A DNA stretch of 64,000 bases from Hoeflea sp. YIM 152468 (GCF_029210485.1 NZ_JARGET010000012.1:1-64000), one strand, 5' to 3'; counted from the stretch's first letter, positions 18,784-33,332 are shown. The notes: a model not told the origin generated them from the letters alone. Translations and numbers: made by a program.

Positions 18784-20774
18784 TCAACCTTGGCTTCCGC
18801 CGGCGCCACGTTCCTGCCAGCAGGCTACGGCCCGGGCCGATACCGACGAGGTTTGAGGCTGTGCGCCGGGGTGAGCGGAACACCAGTCGCCTGCGGTATC
18901 AGGCAGCACGCACGGCGCATCCGTGCTGCCTCGGTTGAAGCCGAGGGCGAGGCGTTCGCCCGGTTGGCCCAGCACCATCATGAAGCTCGCCCTGTCAGCA
19001 TCCTCCCAGTGTGCAGCGGTCATCTTGTGGCCCTCCATCGTCAACCATGAGACCTGATCAGGGGTGTTGGAACAATCCGTATCCTGAAGAAACTGTATGC
19101 GGCGCAGCAGCGGCAGTTTTGCTCTCAGTTCAGCCCAGGCTCGGGTAAACTCCAGCCGGCCTTGATTGAGATCGCCCCAGTTGCGCCAGGTGATGGCGTT
19201 GTCCTGAGCATAGGCATTGTTGTTGCCATGCTGGCTGTGGCCGAACTCATCGCCGGCGGTCAGCAGAATGGTGCCACGGCTGGCAAACAGGGTGGCGATC
19301 AGGGCCCTCGCATCACTTTCGCGCGCAGCCAGGAGTGCCGGGTCATCGCTTGGACCTTCCGCGCCGTTGTTCCAGGCGTAATTGGCATCATGGCCATCGC
19401 GGTTGTTCTCGCCATTGGCCTGGTTGTGCTTGTCTGCATAGGCAACCAGATCGCCCAGGGGAAAGCCGTCATGAGCCGCAACGAAGTTGAGGCTGCGGGT
19501 GCGGGTTGCGCCGTTTTTGTCAAAGATGTCGGAGGAACCCGATAGCCGGGTTGCAAGTGCGCCGGTCATGGCCGGGTCGCCACGCCAGTAGCGGCGTATG
19601 TCGTCTCTGGCGTGATCGTTCCATTCAAGCCAGGGCGGGCCGAACTTGCCGAGCTGATAGCCGCCCGGACCAATGTCCCAGGGTTCGGCCACCAGAACCC
19701 GGTCGTGCAGCACCGGGTCATCGACGATCATTTGCAGCAATCTCGCATCCGGCGAAAACCCGTTGGCGTCGCGTCCCAGAACAGGGGCCAGGTCGAACCG
19801 GAAACCATCAATGCCGGCCTGGGTCACGAAGTGACGCATGGCGCTCAGCACCAGGCCCTGGACCATGGGTTGATCGCAGGCCAGGGTGTTGCCACAGCCG
19901 GTGTCGTTGATCAGGTTGCCGTCGGCGTCGTGGCGGTAATAGGCGGCATTGCCAAGCCCGCGCAGAGACAGCGTTGGCCCCTCGGTGTCGCTCTCCCCGG
20001 TGTGGTTGAACACGACGTCGAGCAAGACAGCGATACCGGCTGCGTGCAGCGCTTCGACGGCATGGCGCAGATCGGCAATGCCGCCCGGTGCCAGGCGCGG
20101 ATCGAGCGCCAGCATGGTGACCGGATTGTAGCCCCAGGCATTGGTCAGCCCCAGGGGCGGCAAATGGCGCTCGTCGATCCAGGCCGCGATTGGCATCAGT
20201 TCCACAGCGTCGACGTGAAGCTTGCACAGATGATCAAGGATAGAGGGATGCGCCAGTGCCCGGATTGTACCGCGATCGGCCTCCGGGACGTCTGGATGCA
20301 GCAGGGTGAAGGCGCGGACCGGCACTTCATAGATGAGGCCGCCCGGTTTGAATTGGGGACGGCCCGGGTTGAGTGGTGGCAGCGGTGGCTCGAGAATGGC
20401 TTTCGGAACGAGGCTTGCGGTGTCCTCCCCCTTTCGGGCCAGACCCGGATCAAAGGTGAAGGGACGATCGAGCCTCGTCGCATAGGGATCAACGAGCAGC
20501 TTTGATTTGTCAAACCGGTGGCCCTGGTCAGGCTGCCAAGGCCCATCGGCGCGCAGACCGTAGCGCGCCCCGGCCTCGACGCCGGCCACAAGGCCCGAAA
20601 ACAGCCCGTTGCCGATGCCGTGAAGCTGATGGCGGCCGGTTTCCTGATCATCGTCGTCAAACAGGCAGAGTGTGAGCGACGCTGCGGCTGGCGCATGAAC
20701 CGTGAACCGAACCCCTTCGGCGGTCAGTTCCACACCGGGATTTGGCGGAACATTCAGATTGTCGAATGCCCCCA

Positions 20775-20775
<1 letters not shown>
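18784..20775 (-). CDS. glgX: Glycogen debranching enzyme
   Basis: Isoamylase-type GH13 enzyme (663 aa) that cleaves the alpha-1,6 branches left by glycogen phosphorylase. An N-terminal carbohydrate-binding domain (PGVELTAEGVRFTVHAPAAASLTLCLFD) precedes the catalytic barrel. The nucleophile Asp is in GFRFDLAPVLG, the acid/base Glu in VLVAEPWDIGPGGYQ and the HD pair in FVAAHDGFPLGDLV; all are intact. The start is the ATG overlapping the pgm stop (ATGA at 20772-20775); an upstream frame would add 12 residues inside pgm. Last gene of the glg operon. Confidence 0.92.
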
Positions 20776-23847
<3,072 letters not shown>

Positions 23848-23851
<4 letters not shown>

Positions 23852-25119
23852 TCGTAAATCAACCCTGCACGATCCAGCATGTCCTGGGTAATCAGACAGA
23901 TGCCTGATTCCGTCCGGTGGAACCGGCTGGCGTCGAGTTCGGGATCCTTTCCGACGACAAGGCCGGCGGGAATTTTCACCTTGCTGTCGAGCACGACTCT
24001 CGACAGATCGGCGTGCCGTCCAATGACACATTCAGGCAGCACGACGGCCTGGTCGAGCTTGGAGTAGGACCGGCACAGAACACCGGTGAAGATCAGCGAC
24101 TGATGCAATTCCGCACCGGAAATGATACAGTCCCCCGATACCAGCGACGACAAGGCCATGCCGCGCCGGCCCTCCTCGTTGTGAACGAACTTTGCCGGCG
24201 GCCGGATCTCGGCATAGGTCCAGATCGGCCAGGAGCGATCATACAGATCCAGTTCGGGCAAAATGTCGGTGAGGTCGATGTTGGCCTGCCAGTAAGCATC
24301 TATGGTGCCGACATCGCGCCAATAGGCCTCTTTCTCAGGTGTTTCGCGAACGCAGGAGTCGGCAAACCGGTGTGCCACAGCCTTGCCGTTGGCGACGATG
24401 TAGGGAATGATGTCCTTGCCGAAATCGCGGCTCGAGCCGGGCGTTCCGGCGTCACGCCGCAATTCGTCCATCAGAAAGTCAGTGCTGAAGACGTAGATAC
24501 CCATGGAGGCCAGAGCCATATCCGGCTTGTCGGGCATGGCCGGCGGATCGGCGGGTTTTTCAACGAAATTGATAATTTCGTCCCTGTCGTTGACATGCAT
24601 GACGCCAAAGCCGACCGCGTCCATGCGCGGGACTTCGAGGCAACCCACAGTCACATCAGCGCCGGAATTGACATGCTGCTGCAGCATCAATTCATAATCC
24701 ATCTTGTAAATGTGATCACCGGCCAGGATGACCATGAATTTCGGATCGTAGCTTTCGATGATGTCGATATTCTGAAACACCGCATCAGCGGTGCCGTCAT
24801 ACCATTGTGTTTCCGACACGCGCTGGCTTGCGGGAAGAATGTCGAAGCTTTCATTGCGTTCGGGACGCAGGAAGTTCCAGCCACGCTGCATGTGGCGGAT
24901 CAGGGAGTGGGCCTTGTACTGGGTGGCGACGCCTATCCGCCTGATGCCGGAGTTGAGCGCATTGGACAGGGCAAAATCGATGATTCGAGATTTTCCGCCG
25001 AAGAAAACCGCAGGCTTGGCGCGACGGTCGGTCAGTTCCATAAGCCGGCTTCCACGGCCACCTGCAAGAACATAGGCCATGGCGTCTCGCGCCAGTGGCT
25101 GAACCCTTTTGTGTTCCAT
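23848..25119 (-). CDS. glgC: Glucose-1-phosphate adenylyltransferase
   Basis: Makes ADP-glucose from ATP and glucose-1-phosphate, the committed and normally allosterically controlled step of glycogen synthesis. The 423-residue protein carries the nucleotidyltransferase motif [22 protein letters not shown] (positions about 14-35, quoted here only in part as [12 protein letters not shown]), the [14 protein letters not shown] substrate site and a C-terminal left-handed helix region. It starts 19 bases after the glgB stop and overlaps glgA. Confidence 0.95.
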
Positions 25120-25138
25120 GTTGTCCTCCCCTTCGTCG

Positions 25139-27361
25139 TTACGCTGAGCCAGGCCTGTCCGGCGTCAACATCAAAGTAGCCAATGGTGGCAACATCAGTT
25201 CCGCGATTGTGCGGCCATCCTCCTGCCGCGTTGTGACCTCGCCAAGATTGCCCTTGCCTGATCCGCCGTAGATGGTGGCGTCCGAGTTGAAGATCTCACG
25301 CCATGTCCCGTCGATCGGCAACGGCAAACGATAGCCGTTGAGGACATTGGGTGTGAAGTTCGACACGATCACCACCGGGTCTTCACCGGGCGCATGACGG
25401 GCCCAGGCAAACACCGAGTTGGCACTGTCATCGGCAATAAGCCACTCGAAACCTTCCGGCTCGCAGTCGCGCGCGTGCAGCGCCGGCCTTGTGGCGTAGA
25501 GCCGGTTGAGATCGCGCACCAGATCCTGCATGCCGTGGTGGCGCGGGTCATCAAGATGATCCCAGTCGAGAGACCGGGCTTCACTCCATTCGCCGCGCTG
25601 CGCAAACTCCTGGCCCATGAACAAAAGCTTCTTGCCGGGATAGCCCCACATGAAGCCGAAATAGGCGCGCAGATTGGCGAATTTCTGCCACTCGTCACCG
25701 GCCATTTTGGTCAGCAGCGAACCTTTGCCGTGAACCACCTCATCGTGGGAGATGGGCAGGACGAAATTTTCGGAGAACGCATAGAGCAGGCCGAAGGTCA
25801 GGTCCTGATGGTGGTGTTTGCGATGGACCGGGTCACGCTGCATGTAGGAGAGCGTGTCGTGCATGAAGCCCATGTTCCACTTGAAGCCGAAGCCGAGCCC
25901 GCCCTCATGCACCGGAGCGGACACTTTCGGCCAGGACGTCGATTCCTCGGCAATGGTGACGACGCCGGGATGGCTGCCATACACCGATGTGTTCATCTGC
26001 CGCAGGAACTCGACCGCGTCGAGGTTTTCGCGGCCGCCATCCTTGTTGGGGATCCACTCGCCTTCCTTGCGCGAGTAATCGAGGTAGAGCATCGAGGCGA
26101 CCGCATCCACCCGCAGGCCATCGATGTGGTAGGTCTCGGCCCAGAACAGGGCATTGTTGACGAGGAATGATACGACCTCGCGGCGGCCGAAATTGTAGAT
26201 CGCCGTGTTCCAGTCGGGATGAAACCCCTGACGTGGATCGGCGTGCTCGTAAAGTGCGGTGCCGTCAAAATTGGAGAGACCGTGGGCGTCGGTCGGAAAG
26301 TGCGCCGGCACCCAATCGAGAATGATGGAGACACCGACCTGGTGTGCGCCATCGACAAAGCGCGCAAACCCCGCCGGTTCGCCAAAGCGGGCGGATGGCG
26401 CGTAGAGCCCGGTGGTCTGATAGCCCCAGGAGGGATCGTAGGGGTGTTCGGAGACAGGCAGAAACTCGATATGGGTGAAGCCCATTTCCACGGCATAGGG
26501 GATCAATTCGTCAGCCAGCTGATCCCAGGACATGAAGGATCCGTCCGCTGTCCGGCGCCAGGAGCCCGGATGCACCTCATAGATCGACATCGGCTGGCGG
26601 CGGGCGTCAACCTTGCTCCAATGGGCGCGGTGAGCTCCGTCTCCCCACTCGTGGCTGAGGTCAGCAGCAACAATTGACGCTGTCGCAGGTCGGAATTCGG
26701 CGCGGCGGGCGAACGGATCGGCCTTCAGTGGCAGGCATTCGCCATCAGACCCGATGATTTCGTATTTGTAGACCGCGCCGGGTTTGACACCAGGGGCGAA
26801 TATCTCCCATACGCCGATATCGGCACGAAGGCGCATGACATGGCGGCGGCCGTCCCAGTCGTTGAAATCGCCGACAACCGACACGCGTCGCGCATTTGGC
26901 GCCCAGACGGCGAAGTGCACCCCGTCCGTGCCCTGATGATGCATCGGATGGGCCCCGAGCTTGTCAAAGAGCCGCAAATGCGAGCCTTCGGCGATGAAGT
27001 AATCATCCATCGGGCCGAGTACAGGGCCATAAGCGTAGGGGTCGTTAATCACCCAGGACGCCGTGGCATTTGATGCCGCGTAACGAAGCGGCTGGCGCTC
27101 GGCGATAGCAACACGGCCTTCAAACAATCCCGCGACACAGCCGGTCTTAAGCGTGCCCGCCGGTTCGCCGTCCAGCGTCAGGGCAATGAGACTTTCGGCG
27201 CCGGGCACAAAAGCGCGGGCGAAAAATCCGCCGTGAAACTCCTGAACGCCAAGGACGGAAAAGGGGTTTCCATGCGCACCCGAAGCAATCGCTGTCGCTT
27301 GGTCGGCCGAAAGGTGAGGCACCTTGGTGTCGGCGTCAGGCACGGGTCCCTTTTGGGTCAT
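25139..27361 (-). CDS. glgB: 1,4-alpha-glucan branching enzyme
   Basis: GH13 enzyme (740 aa) that creates alpha-1,6 branches in glycogen. Order of domains: an N1 module (about 20-115), a CBM48 module with [23 protein letters not shown], the catalytic barrel with [17 protein letters not shown] (nucleophile Asp), [10 protein letters not shown] (acid/base Glu) and [15 protein letters not shown], then a C-terminal all-beta domain. ATG 27361 overlaps the glgP stop (ATGA) and is chosen over a start five codons upstream. Confidence 0.95.
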   Translation of the reverse strand: MTQKGPVPDADTKVPHLSADQATAIASGAHGNPFSVLGVQEFHGGFFARAFVPGAESLIALTLDGEPAGTLKTGCVAGLFEGRVAIAERQPLRYAASNATASWVINDPYAYGPVLGPMDDYFIAEGSHLRLFDKLGAHPMHHQGTDGVHFAVWAPNARRVSVVGDFNDWDGRRHVMRLRADIGVWEIFAPGVKPGAVYKYEIIGSDGECLPLKADPFARRAEFRPATASIVAADLSHEWGDGAHRAHWSKVDARRQPMSIYEVHPGSWRRTADGSFMSWDQLADELIPYAVEMGFTHIEFLPVSEHPYDPSWGYQTTGLYAPSARFGEPAGFARFVDGAHQVGVSIILDWVPAHFPTDAHGLSNFDGTALYEHADPRQGFHPDWNTAIYNFGRREVVSFLVNNALFWAETYHIDGLRVDAVASMLYLDYSRKEGEWIPNKDGGRENLDAVEFLRQMNTSVYGSHPGVVTIAEESTSWPKVSAPVHEGGLGFGFKWNMGFMHDTLSYMQRDPVHRKHHHQDLTFGLLYAFSENFVLPISHDEVVHGKGSLLTKMAGDEWQKFANLRAYFGFMWGYPGKKLLFMGQEFAQRGEWSEARSLDWDHLDDPRHHGMQDLVRDLNRLYATRPALHARDCEPEGFEWLIADDSANSVFAWARHAPGEDPVVIVSNFTPNVLNGYRLPLPIDGTWREIFNSDATIYGGSGKGNLGEVTTRQEDGRTIAELMLPPLATLMLTPDRPGSA

Positions 27362-29838
27362 GGGCCGGCTTTCCAAATTTCCTTTGCATACTGGCGGATG
27401 GTTCGGTCCGAAGAGAACCAGCCGACACGCGCGGTATTGAGGATAGTACGGCCATACCAGGCCGCTTCGTCAACCCACAAACTGTCGACCTTGCGCTGCG
27501 CCCTGGCGTATTCGTCGAAATCGGCAGTCACCATGAACCAGTCATGATCATACAGTCCGGCAGTCAGTCCGGAGAAGCGATCGCGGTCATCGGGGCTGAA
27601 TACCCCGGAAGATATCGCCGTGAGAGCCTGCGACAGCTCGCGCGATGATTCGATGATGGCGCGCGGCTCGTGACCGGCGATCCGTCGATCGGCAACCTCT
27701 GCGGCGCTCAACCCGAAGATGACGATGTTGTCCTCGCCGACGCAGTCCTGAATCTCGACATTGGCGCCGTCGAGCGTGCCGATGGTCAGTGCGCCATTGA
27801 GGGCGAACTTCATATTGCCGGTCCCGGACGCTTCCATGCCCGCAGTCGAAATCTGCTCCGAGAGGTCGGCGGCCGGCACCATGATTTCGGCCAGCGACAC
27901 ATTGTAATTGGGAATAAAGACGATCTTCAAAAGACCGCGAACAGCCGGGTCAATGTTGATCACCCGGGCCACGTCGTTGGCAAGCTTGATGATCAGCTTG
28001 GCGTTGTGATAGCTCGGCGCCGCCTTGCCAGCAAAGAATTTCACGCGTGGCGTCCAGTCAAGCTCGGGGTGGGAGCGTATCTGATCGTAAAGCGCCACCG
28101 CCTCGACAATGTTGAGCAACTGCCGCTTGTATTCATGGATGCGCTTGATCTGGATGTCGAACAGGGCCGAGGGATCGAGCCTGATGCCCATGCGGCGGGC
28201 AACCAGATTGGCAAGGCGCACCTTGTTGTCGCGCTTGACGGCTGCAAACCGGGCACGGAACTCGGCATCACCGGTGAAGGCGTCGAGAGCGGTAAGCGCT
28301 TCCGCATCGTCCATGAAGTCATCACCGATGGCCTCGCGAATCAGCGAGAACAGGCCCGGATTGCACTGCATCAGCCAGCGGCGCGGGGTGATGCCGTTGG
28401 TCTTGTTGTTGATGCGGTCGGGATAGAGGTGATGGAGGTCCGAAAACACGGTCTGCTTCATCAGATCTGTGTGCAAGGCCGAGACGCCGTTGATGGAATG
28501 GGAGCCGATGAAAGCCAGATTGCCCATGCGCACGCGACGTTCGCCGCCTTCGTCGATCAGCGAGACGGAGCGGATCTGGTCTTCGTCATAGCCACGCTGC
28601 TTGCGGGCCTGGCGCAGCACCTTGGCGTTGATCGCGTAAACCAGTTGCATGTGACGCGGCAGCAGCCGCTCGAACAGCGGCACCGGCCAGCTTTCCAGCG
28701 CTTCGGGCAGCAGCGTGTGATTGGTGTAGCTGAAGGTCTTGCGGGTGATCTCCCAGGCCGGGTCGAATTCGATGCCGTGAACGTCGATCAGCAAACGCAT
28801 CAGTTCGACAACCGAGACCGCCGGATGGGTGTCGTTGAGCTGAATGGCGGCCTTGTCCGGCAACGAGGCCAGATCTCCATATTGCTGCAGGTGCCGGCGC
28901 AGGATGTCCTGCAACGAGGCTGTCGAGAAGAAGTACTCCTGACGCAACCGCAACTCCTGTCCGGCGGGGGTCTCGTCGGCGGGGTAGAGTACGCGAGACA
29001 GAGCCTCGGCCTTGTTGCTCTCGCGCAGGGCCCCGATATGATCCCCGGCATTGAATGCGTCGAGCAGAATCGGATCGATCGGTTGAGCGGTCCAAAGTCT
29101 CAAGGTGTTGACCCGTTTGGCCCGCCAGCCGACGACGGGTGTATCGTAGGCCACAGCCATCATGCGCTCCTGGGGTTTCCAGGTGCCGCGGGTTTCGCCA
29201 GAGCCATCGTCGGTGGTCACCACTGATCCGCCAAACCCGATCTCATAGGCGCATTCGCGGCGCGGAAATTCCCACGCATTGCCATGCGCCAGCCAGGTTT
29301 CGGGCAGTTCGACCTGCCAGCCGTCGCTCATCTGCTGCCTAAACAGCCCGTGAACATAGCGGATGCCGTACCCGTAGGCCGGGATGTCGACCGTGGCCAT
29401 CGATTCCATGAAGCAGGCGGCAAGCCGCCCGAGGCCGCCATTGCCGAGCGCTGCATCCGGTTCGAGCGCTGCAACCGCATCGAAATCAACGCCCAGAGAT
29501 TGCAGGGCTTGCTGGACTTCCTGCAAAAGTCCGAGATTGGATACGGCGTCGCGAGTCAGCCGACCGATGAGGAATTCCAGCGACAGATAGTAAACCCGCT
29601 TGCCGCTTTCCTCATAGGTCTTGCGGGTGGACGCCATCCAGCGGTCAATGACCCGGTCGCGGATCACCAGAATGGTGGCGGTCATCCAGTCATGCGGCTT
29701 GGCGACCTTGGCATCCTTGCCGATGGAATAGGTCAGCCGTTCGATGATTTCGGCTGCGAGCGCGCCCGGATCGCTGCTGCGCGGGGCGGGCGAGGGGAGA
29801 TCAGCCATGGCGGACTTGTCGATCATCATAGGTCCCAT
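27358..29838 (-). CDS. glgP: Glycogen phosphorylase
   Basis: Releases glucose-1-phosphate from glycogen chain ends, using pyridoxal phosphate. The 826-residue GT35 protein is of normal length. The PLP lysine lies in [20 protein letters not shown] (about residue 676); substrate-site stretches [20 protein letters not shown] and [16 protein letters not shown] are present. It is the first gene of the glgP-glgB-glgC-glgA-pgm-glgX operon. Having synthesis and breakdown genes on one transcript implies allosteric rather than transcriptional separation of the two directions. Confidence 0.95.
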   Translation of the reverse strand: MGPMMIDKSAMADLPSPAPRSSDPGALAAEIIERLTYSIGKDAKVAKPHDWMTATILVIRDRVIDRWMASTRKTYEESGKRVYYLSLEFLIGRLTRDAVSNLGLLQEVQQALQSLGVDFDAVAALEPDAALGNGGLGRLAACFMESMATVDIPAYGYGIRYVHGLFRQQMSDGWQVELPETWLAHGNAWEFPRRECAYEIGFGGSVVTTDDGSGETRGTWKPQERMMAVAYDTPVVGWRAKRVNTLRLWTAQPIDPILLDAFNAGDHIGALRESNKAEALSRVLYPADETPAGQELRLRQEYFFSTASLQDILRRHLQQYGDLASLPDKAAIQLNDTHPAVSVVELMRLLIDVHGIEFDPAWEITRKTFSYTNHTLLPEALESWPVPLFERLLPRHMQLVYAINAKVLRQARKQRGYDEDQIRSVSLIDEGGERRVRMGNLAFIGSHSINGVSALHTDLMKQTVFSDLHHLYPDRINNKTNGITPRRWLMQCNPGLFSLIREAIGDDFMDDAEALTALDAFTGDAEFRARFAAVKRDNKVRLANLVARRMGIRLDPSALFDIQIKRIHEYKRQLLNIVEAVALYDQIRSHPELDWTPRVKFFAGKAAPSYHNAKLIIKLANDVARVINIDPAVRGLLKIVFIPNYNVSLAEIMVPAADLSEQISTAGMEASGTGNMKFALNGALTIGTLDGANVEIQDCVGEDNIVIFGLSAAEVADRRIAGHEPRAIIESSRELSQALTAISSGVFSPDDRDRFSGLTAGLYDHDWFMVTADFDEYARAQRKVDSLWVDEAAWYGRTILNTARVGWFSSDRTIRQYAKEIWKAGP

Positions 29839-29916
29839 TCTTCTGGGGCCTGAACGCGACAGGTGCGCGCACGGGCAATGTTTTCGTGATGTGTCGGTTT
29901 TTGAGCAATGACTGAT

Positions 29917-29962
29917 ATTTCCATCAATATCCAGTGATTTAATCCATTAGATTGATGGAAAT
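29917..29962 (-). promoter_or_regulatory. 12-bp inverted repeat upstream of glg operon
   Basis: ATTTCCATCAAT at 29917-29928 is perfectly mirrored by ATTGATGGAAAT at 29951-29962, with a 22-base spacer. It lies 79-124 bases before the glgP start, in the only gap upstream of the operon. No T-run follows, so an operator for a dimeric regulator is likelier than a terminator. The regulator is not identified. Confidence 0.5.
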
Positions 29963-30087
29963 CGTCTTGGATAGGCGAAAGCAGCCGCAATGGTGCTGTT
30001 GTTTTTCCGGCTCCGCGCGCGTGATAGTGCGGGCTTGGCGGCCCGTTGCCAGCCAGCAGTTTGCTGGGCCCTAACTTTTGCTGTCGG

Positions 30088-31782
30088 TTACTGAACCGTC
30101 AGATATCCTGAGGCGATGCGCTTTTGCAGATGCTGGTCAACCGACCCTCTGTCGGCACAGAAATGCATTTTCCCCTCGCATCGGTCCCTGAGTGCGGCGA
30201 GATCGGCGAACATCGGAGATCGGCCCAGTCCCGCGGCCTCGATCAACGACACGCCAAGATAGGCAATGTCGAGGCTGGCGAAGTCAAACGGGGCCATGTT
30301 CAGTTCCAGGCCCATGCCGTGAACGGTGAAATAGCTCCGGTACGCCGATGATTTGAGGTCGTTGACTGCGAAGTCTGGATAGAGATGGTTCACCACTTCG
30401 CGGGTGGCAAAAGACTGATGATCGCCGAATTCCAGCACGATGGACGGGTGGTCCCTGCTTTCCGCTTCCGCCTGACCGAGGAACCAGGCAAAGTCTTTCT
30501 GCGACTGTGCAACCCGGCGCAGGTATTCGTCCAATTCAATATTGCCGCTTGTGCTCGTCAGTTCCAGATCCGGATCGGACAGATGCTCGACATAGGGCGA
30601 ATGCGCAAACATTGTCTGCACTTCCAGGAATAACGGTCTGCCGTCCGTTCTGCGGTGCTGTTCGATAAAGGCCCGTGCGGCCTCGAAGTAAAACCGGTCG
30701 CGGTGGGCGTATTCGCTGGCGCCGATGCGGTTGTAATCGAGAACCTCGTCGAAACCGATCGATTCAAGAAACGGTCCCTCGTTGACGAAGCCGTGATCCA
30801 TCGGCATCAAAACCGCGGTCCTGTAGCCGCAGCGTGACAGTTCGGTGGCCAGCGATTGATGGACCTTGCCCTCCATCGTGGTGGTCAAATAGGGCGCGCG
30901 CCAACCAAAATCGAGGCTGGACAGGCCGGTCATCAACGAGAAGTTGGAAACCCATGTGCCGCCGCCGAAGGTTTCCACCCGAAGTTCGCGTCGCTTTCCG
31001 TCGGCTGATTTGAACTGCTGCGCGAAAAGCTGGCTGATGCCGTATTGGTCAAGCCGGCTCAGATCAGTCTGGCTTTCGCTCAAGACCACAAAAAGATCCG
31101 GCTTCGGCCCCGTCGCTTCACAGGGGCCGGGCGAGGCAAAGGGCCGGGCCGCCGGCAACTCGGCAAAGCGATCGGAGATGCTTCTGCCAATCGCTGCGTC
31201 GCGGAGGTCAAGAAAGGAGACGAAGAATGCGGAGGCGTTAAAGCCGCCAAGATAGTGGAAATACCGTGGCTCGTCAGCCGCGAGCGGGTAGCTGAGCGGT
31301 ATCAGTGCGAAGGTGACTGCCACCATTCCGCTGCGCCGCAGGGCGCTCATCCTGGCCTTGTGCTCGGCGATGAAAACGAGCGTGAGGCCGATGAGAGCGC
31401 CGATCATGAGCACGACAACCGGTAGGATGTAAGCTGCGAAGCCGTTCATGAGAAAGGCAAAGGCCTGCGGATCGGTGCCGGTAAAAACCAGATCATAGAT
31501 GTGAAGATCAAAGCCCTTGGTGCGATATTTCAACACCGAGGCGATCGAAAGCAGCACGGTGATTGCCAATGCTGTGTAAAGCGAAAAATAGATCCGGCTG
31601 CTCAGCAGAAAAAGCACGGTGACAATGCCCAAAACCGAGAGCATGACAAAAGGCATGTGATGGGCAGCCCGTTCAAGCAGGTATAAAAATGCGGTGCAGG
31701 AGAGGACTGCTGCAATCGCAGCAACAGGGTTGAAGATCAATGCTGACAGATTGCCAATCAGCTTTTTGCTATTCACCCACAT
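30088..31782 (-). CDS. Membrane sulfatase-fold enzyme, LTA synthase/OpgB-like
   Basis: A 564-residue inner-membrane protein with about five hydrophobic helices in the first 180 residues and a periplasmic alkaline-phosphatase-superfamily domain. Metal-site and nucleophile elements of phosphoglycerol-transferase relatives can be seen: LFVVLSESQTDL (metal Glu), GGGTWVSNFSLMTGL (probable Thr nucleophile), PMDHGFVNEG and LEFGDHQSF (Asp-His pair). Gram-negative members add phosphoglycerol to osmoregulated glucans (OpgB, rhizobial CgmB); a sugar phosphoethanolamine transferase or a true sulfatase is possible. ATG 31782 has GGAG nine bases upstream; a TTG 19 codons earlier is less likely. It is a single gene. 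Confidence 0.72.
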   Translation of the reverse strand: MWVNSKKLIGNLSALIFNPVAAIAAVLSCTAFLYLLERAAHHMPFVMLSVLGIVTVLFLLSSRIYFSLYTALAITVLLSIASVLKYRTKGFDLHIYDLVFTGTDPQAFAFLMNGFAAYILPVVVLMIGALIGLTLVFIAEHKARMSALRRSGMVAVTFALIPLSYPLAADEPRYFHYLGGFNASAFFVSFLDLRDAAIGRSISDRFAELPAARPFASPGPCEATGPKPDLFVVLSESQTDLSRLDQYGISQLFAQQFKSADGKRRELRVETFGGGTWVSNFSLMTGLSSLDFGWRAPYLTTTMEGKVHQSLATELSRCGYRTAVLMPMDHGFVNEGPFLESIGFDEVLDYNRIGASEYAHRDRFYFEAARAFIEQHRRTDGRPLFLEVQTMFAHSPYVEHLSDPDLELTSTSGNIELDEYLRRVAQSQKDFAWFLGQAEAESRDHPSIVLEFGDHQSFATREVVNHLYPDFAVNDLKSSAYRSYFTVHGMGLELNMAPFDFASLDIAYLGVSLIEAAGLGRSPMFADLAALRDRCEGKMHFCADRGSVDQHLQKRIASGYLTVQ

Positions 31783-31904
31783 CAGGCCATTCTCCGGTGT
31801 CCAAGCCTGGAGAAATGCATGTATTAACAACTCATACAAATGCTATGAGAAATTGTCCTTAACGACGGGATTGGCATTTGGAAGCGCCAGCAGCGTGAAC
31901 AGCG

Positions 31905-32300
31905 CTCAGCTTGCCCCGGTGCCATCGATGATGACAAGGCTCTGCGCGCGCAAGCAGTGCTCGATGCGCCCATCGGACCGATGTCACGCAGGGGGGCCGG
32001 TAATCACGGAGCCACCGGGCCGCGGGCGAGCATGGTGCAATCGGCGACGGCAGCCACCTTGTCGCAAGAGCGCAGGGCGACAAGGTGAGCGCCGAAGCAG
32101 GTTCGTCCAACAGCAAGTTTCGGGCTTCGCAGCAGTGCCTGGCGATCGAAGCCCGTTGGCGCTGGCCTGGTGAACGTTTCGACAGGGGCCGGAAGGCCAC
32201 TTCGGTGATGCGCAACGCATCGCGGGTGTCGGCGAGTCGCTTCATGCGGGGCGTGAGGGCAGCGGATTGGCTTCGACCAGGGCTGCTTCCAAGTCCGGCG
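31905..32300 (-). pseudogene. Remnant of an iron-siderophore-type ABC transporter ATPase
   Basis: Read on the minus strand, this stretch gives pieces of an ABC ATPase in more than one frame. DLEAALVEANPLPSRPA ends in a stop; then LADTRDALRITEVAFRPLSKRSPGQRQRASIAR... shows a damaged LSGGQ signature (32159-32190), and NLLLDEPASAL is the Walker B/D-loop (about 32090-32125). After a frame change comes CDKVAAVADCTMLARGPVA (about 32010-32075), then a SVITGPP and a GRIEHCLRAQSLVIIDG-like tail. The order matches FecE/FepC-type ATPases from signature to C-terminus. Walker A and the N-terminal third are missing, so it cannot be functional. No permease or binding-protein gene adjoins it. Confidence 0.6.
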
Positions 32301-32307
32301 CATGCCT

Positions 32308-32421
32308 TCAGATTGCAATATCACCGAATGAACTGGTCCACGAAATCAGCGCCGGGACCATTGCCTCGTCGTGTTTGCGGCACAGGTCGATGATGCAATC
32401 GGGGACTTCCGCCTGGCTCAC
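32308..32421 (-). CDS. Small ORF coupled to kdgK, 37 aa, possible gene remnant
   Basis: GTG at 32421-32419 overlaps the kdgK stop codon (GTGA), and the frame runs 37 codons to TGA, beginning MSQAEVPDCIIDLCRKHDE and ending SFGDIAI. The overlap is the same arrangement used for coupled genes elsewhere in the window. No family is recognised. It abuts the decayed ABC ATPase, so it may be the 5' end of a deleted gene rather than a real small protein. Confidence 0.3.
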   Translation of the reverse strand: MSQAEVPDCIIDLCRKHDEAMVPALISWTSSFGDIAI

Positions 32422-33332
32422 TCCTCGGCCAGGAAAGCTTCGACCGCTGCGGCCCGCGGGATTGGCGCAATGGCGCCGTAGCCCTGGGTCGACAGTGCCG
32501 CGGCTGCGTTGGCGTAGCGGGCGGCTTGGAAGGGATCGTCACCGGCCACCAGACGCGCAAGAAAGGCGCCGTCGAATGTGTCGCCGGCTCCGGTTGCATC
32601 GACGGCCTCCACCCGGCGGCCTTTGATCCGCCGCCGCTCCTCTGCCGTTGCGACCAGGGTTCCGTCCTCTCCGAGCGTCAAGGCCACCACGCCGGCACCC
32701 AGCCTGAGATAAAAATCCGCAATCGCCTCGGGGTCTTCAAGGCCAGTCAGCTGGCGTGCATCGTCAAGCCCGGGCAGAGCGATGTCGCACTGCGCCACGG
32801 CCGCGTGAATCACCGCGCGGGCGCGTTGCAACGGCCAGAGCTTGAGCCTGAGATTAGTGTCGTAAGAGACCTTGCCCCCGGCTGAGCGGACTGTGTCGAT
32901 CGCCGCAAATACAGCATCGGCCGCCAGTGCAGAAATGCCCTGGCTGATACCCGACACATGCAGAATTTTAGCGGCTTTGAGCGCGTCCAGCGGCAGATCG
33001 TCGGGTCCCATCCGGCTGCTCGCCGATCCCGCCCGCATGTAGCTGAACTCATGCCCATTGGCGCCGTGAGTGACGAAATAGACACCGGTATGGGCGTCTG
33101 TGACCTGTTTGACCGTCGAGGTGTCGATTCCTTCTCCGGCCCACAGCTCCATGAAGGACTTGCCGAATGTGTCTGCGCCAATATGGGTAACATAGCCGAC
33201 GCGGGCGCCCTGCCGCGCTGCGGAAATGGCGCAGTTCGAGGTATCCCCGCCGTGGCCAGGCAGATAGCTGCCTCCCGGCTGTTGATTGAATTCGAGCATG
33301 GGCTCGCCGAGGCACAGTATATCGGGGGACAT
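32418..33332 (-). CDS. kdgK: 2-dehydro-3-deoxygluconate kinase (PfkB family)
   Basis: Probably phosphorylates 2-keto-3-deoxygluconate to KDPG, feeding the Entner-Doudoroff pathway. The 304-residue protein shows the PfkB N-terminal ILCLGEPMLEFNQQP and GGDTSNCAISAARQG, and the C-terminal signature DATGAGDTFDGAF with catalytic Asp251. The SYDTNLRLKLW stretch (about 156-166) is typical of KDG kinases rather than ribokinases or fructokinases, so the substrate is fairly but not fully certain. On either side lie decayed genes, while kdgK itself is complete. Confidence 0.82.
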   Translation of the reverse strand: MSPDILCLGEPMLEFNQQPGGSYLPGHGGDTSNCAISAARQGARVGYVTHIGADTFGKSFMELWAGEGIDTSTVKQVTDAHTGVYFVTHGANGHEFSYMRAGSASSRMGPDDLPLDALKAAKILHVSGISQGISALAADAVFAAIDTVRSAGGKVSYDTNLRLKLWPLQRARAVIHAAVAQCDIALPGLDDARQLTGLEDPEAIADFYLRLGAGVVALTLGEDGTLVATAEERRRIKGRRVEAVDATGAGDTFDGAFLARLVAGDDPFQAARYANAAAALSTQGYGAIAPIPRAAAVEAFLAEE

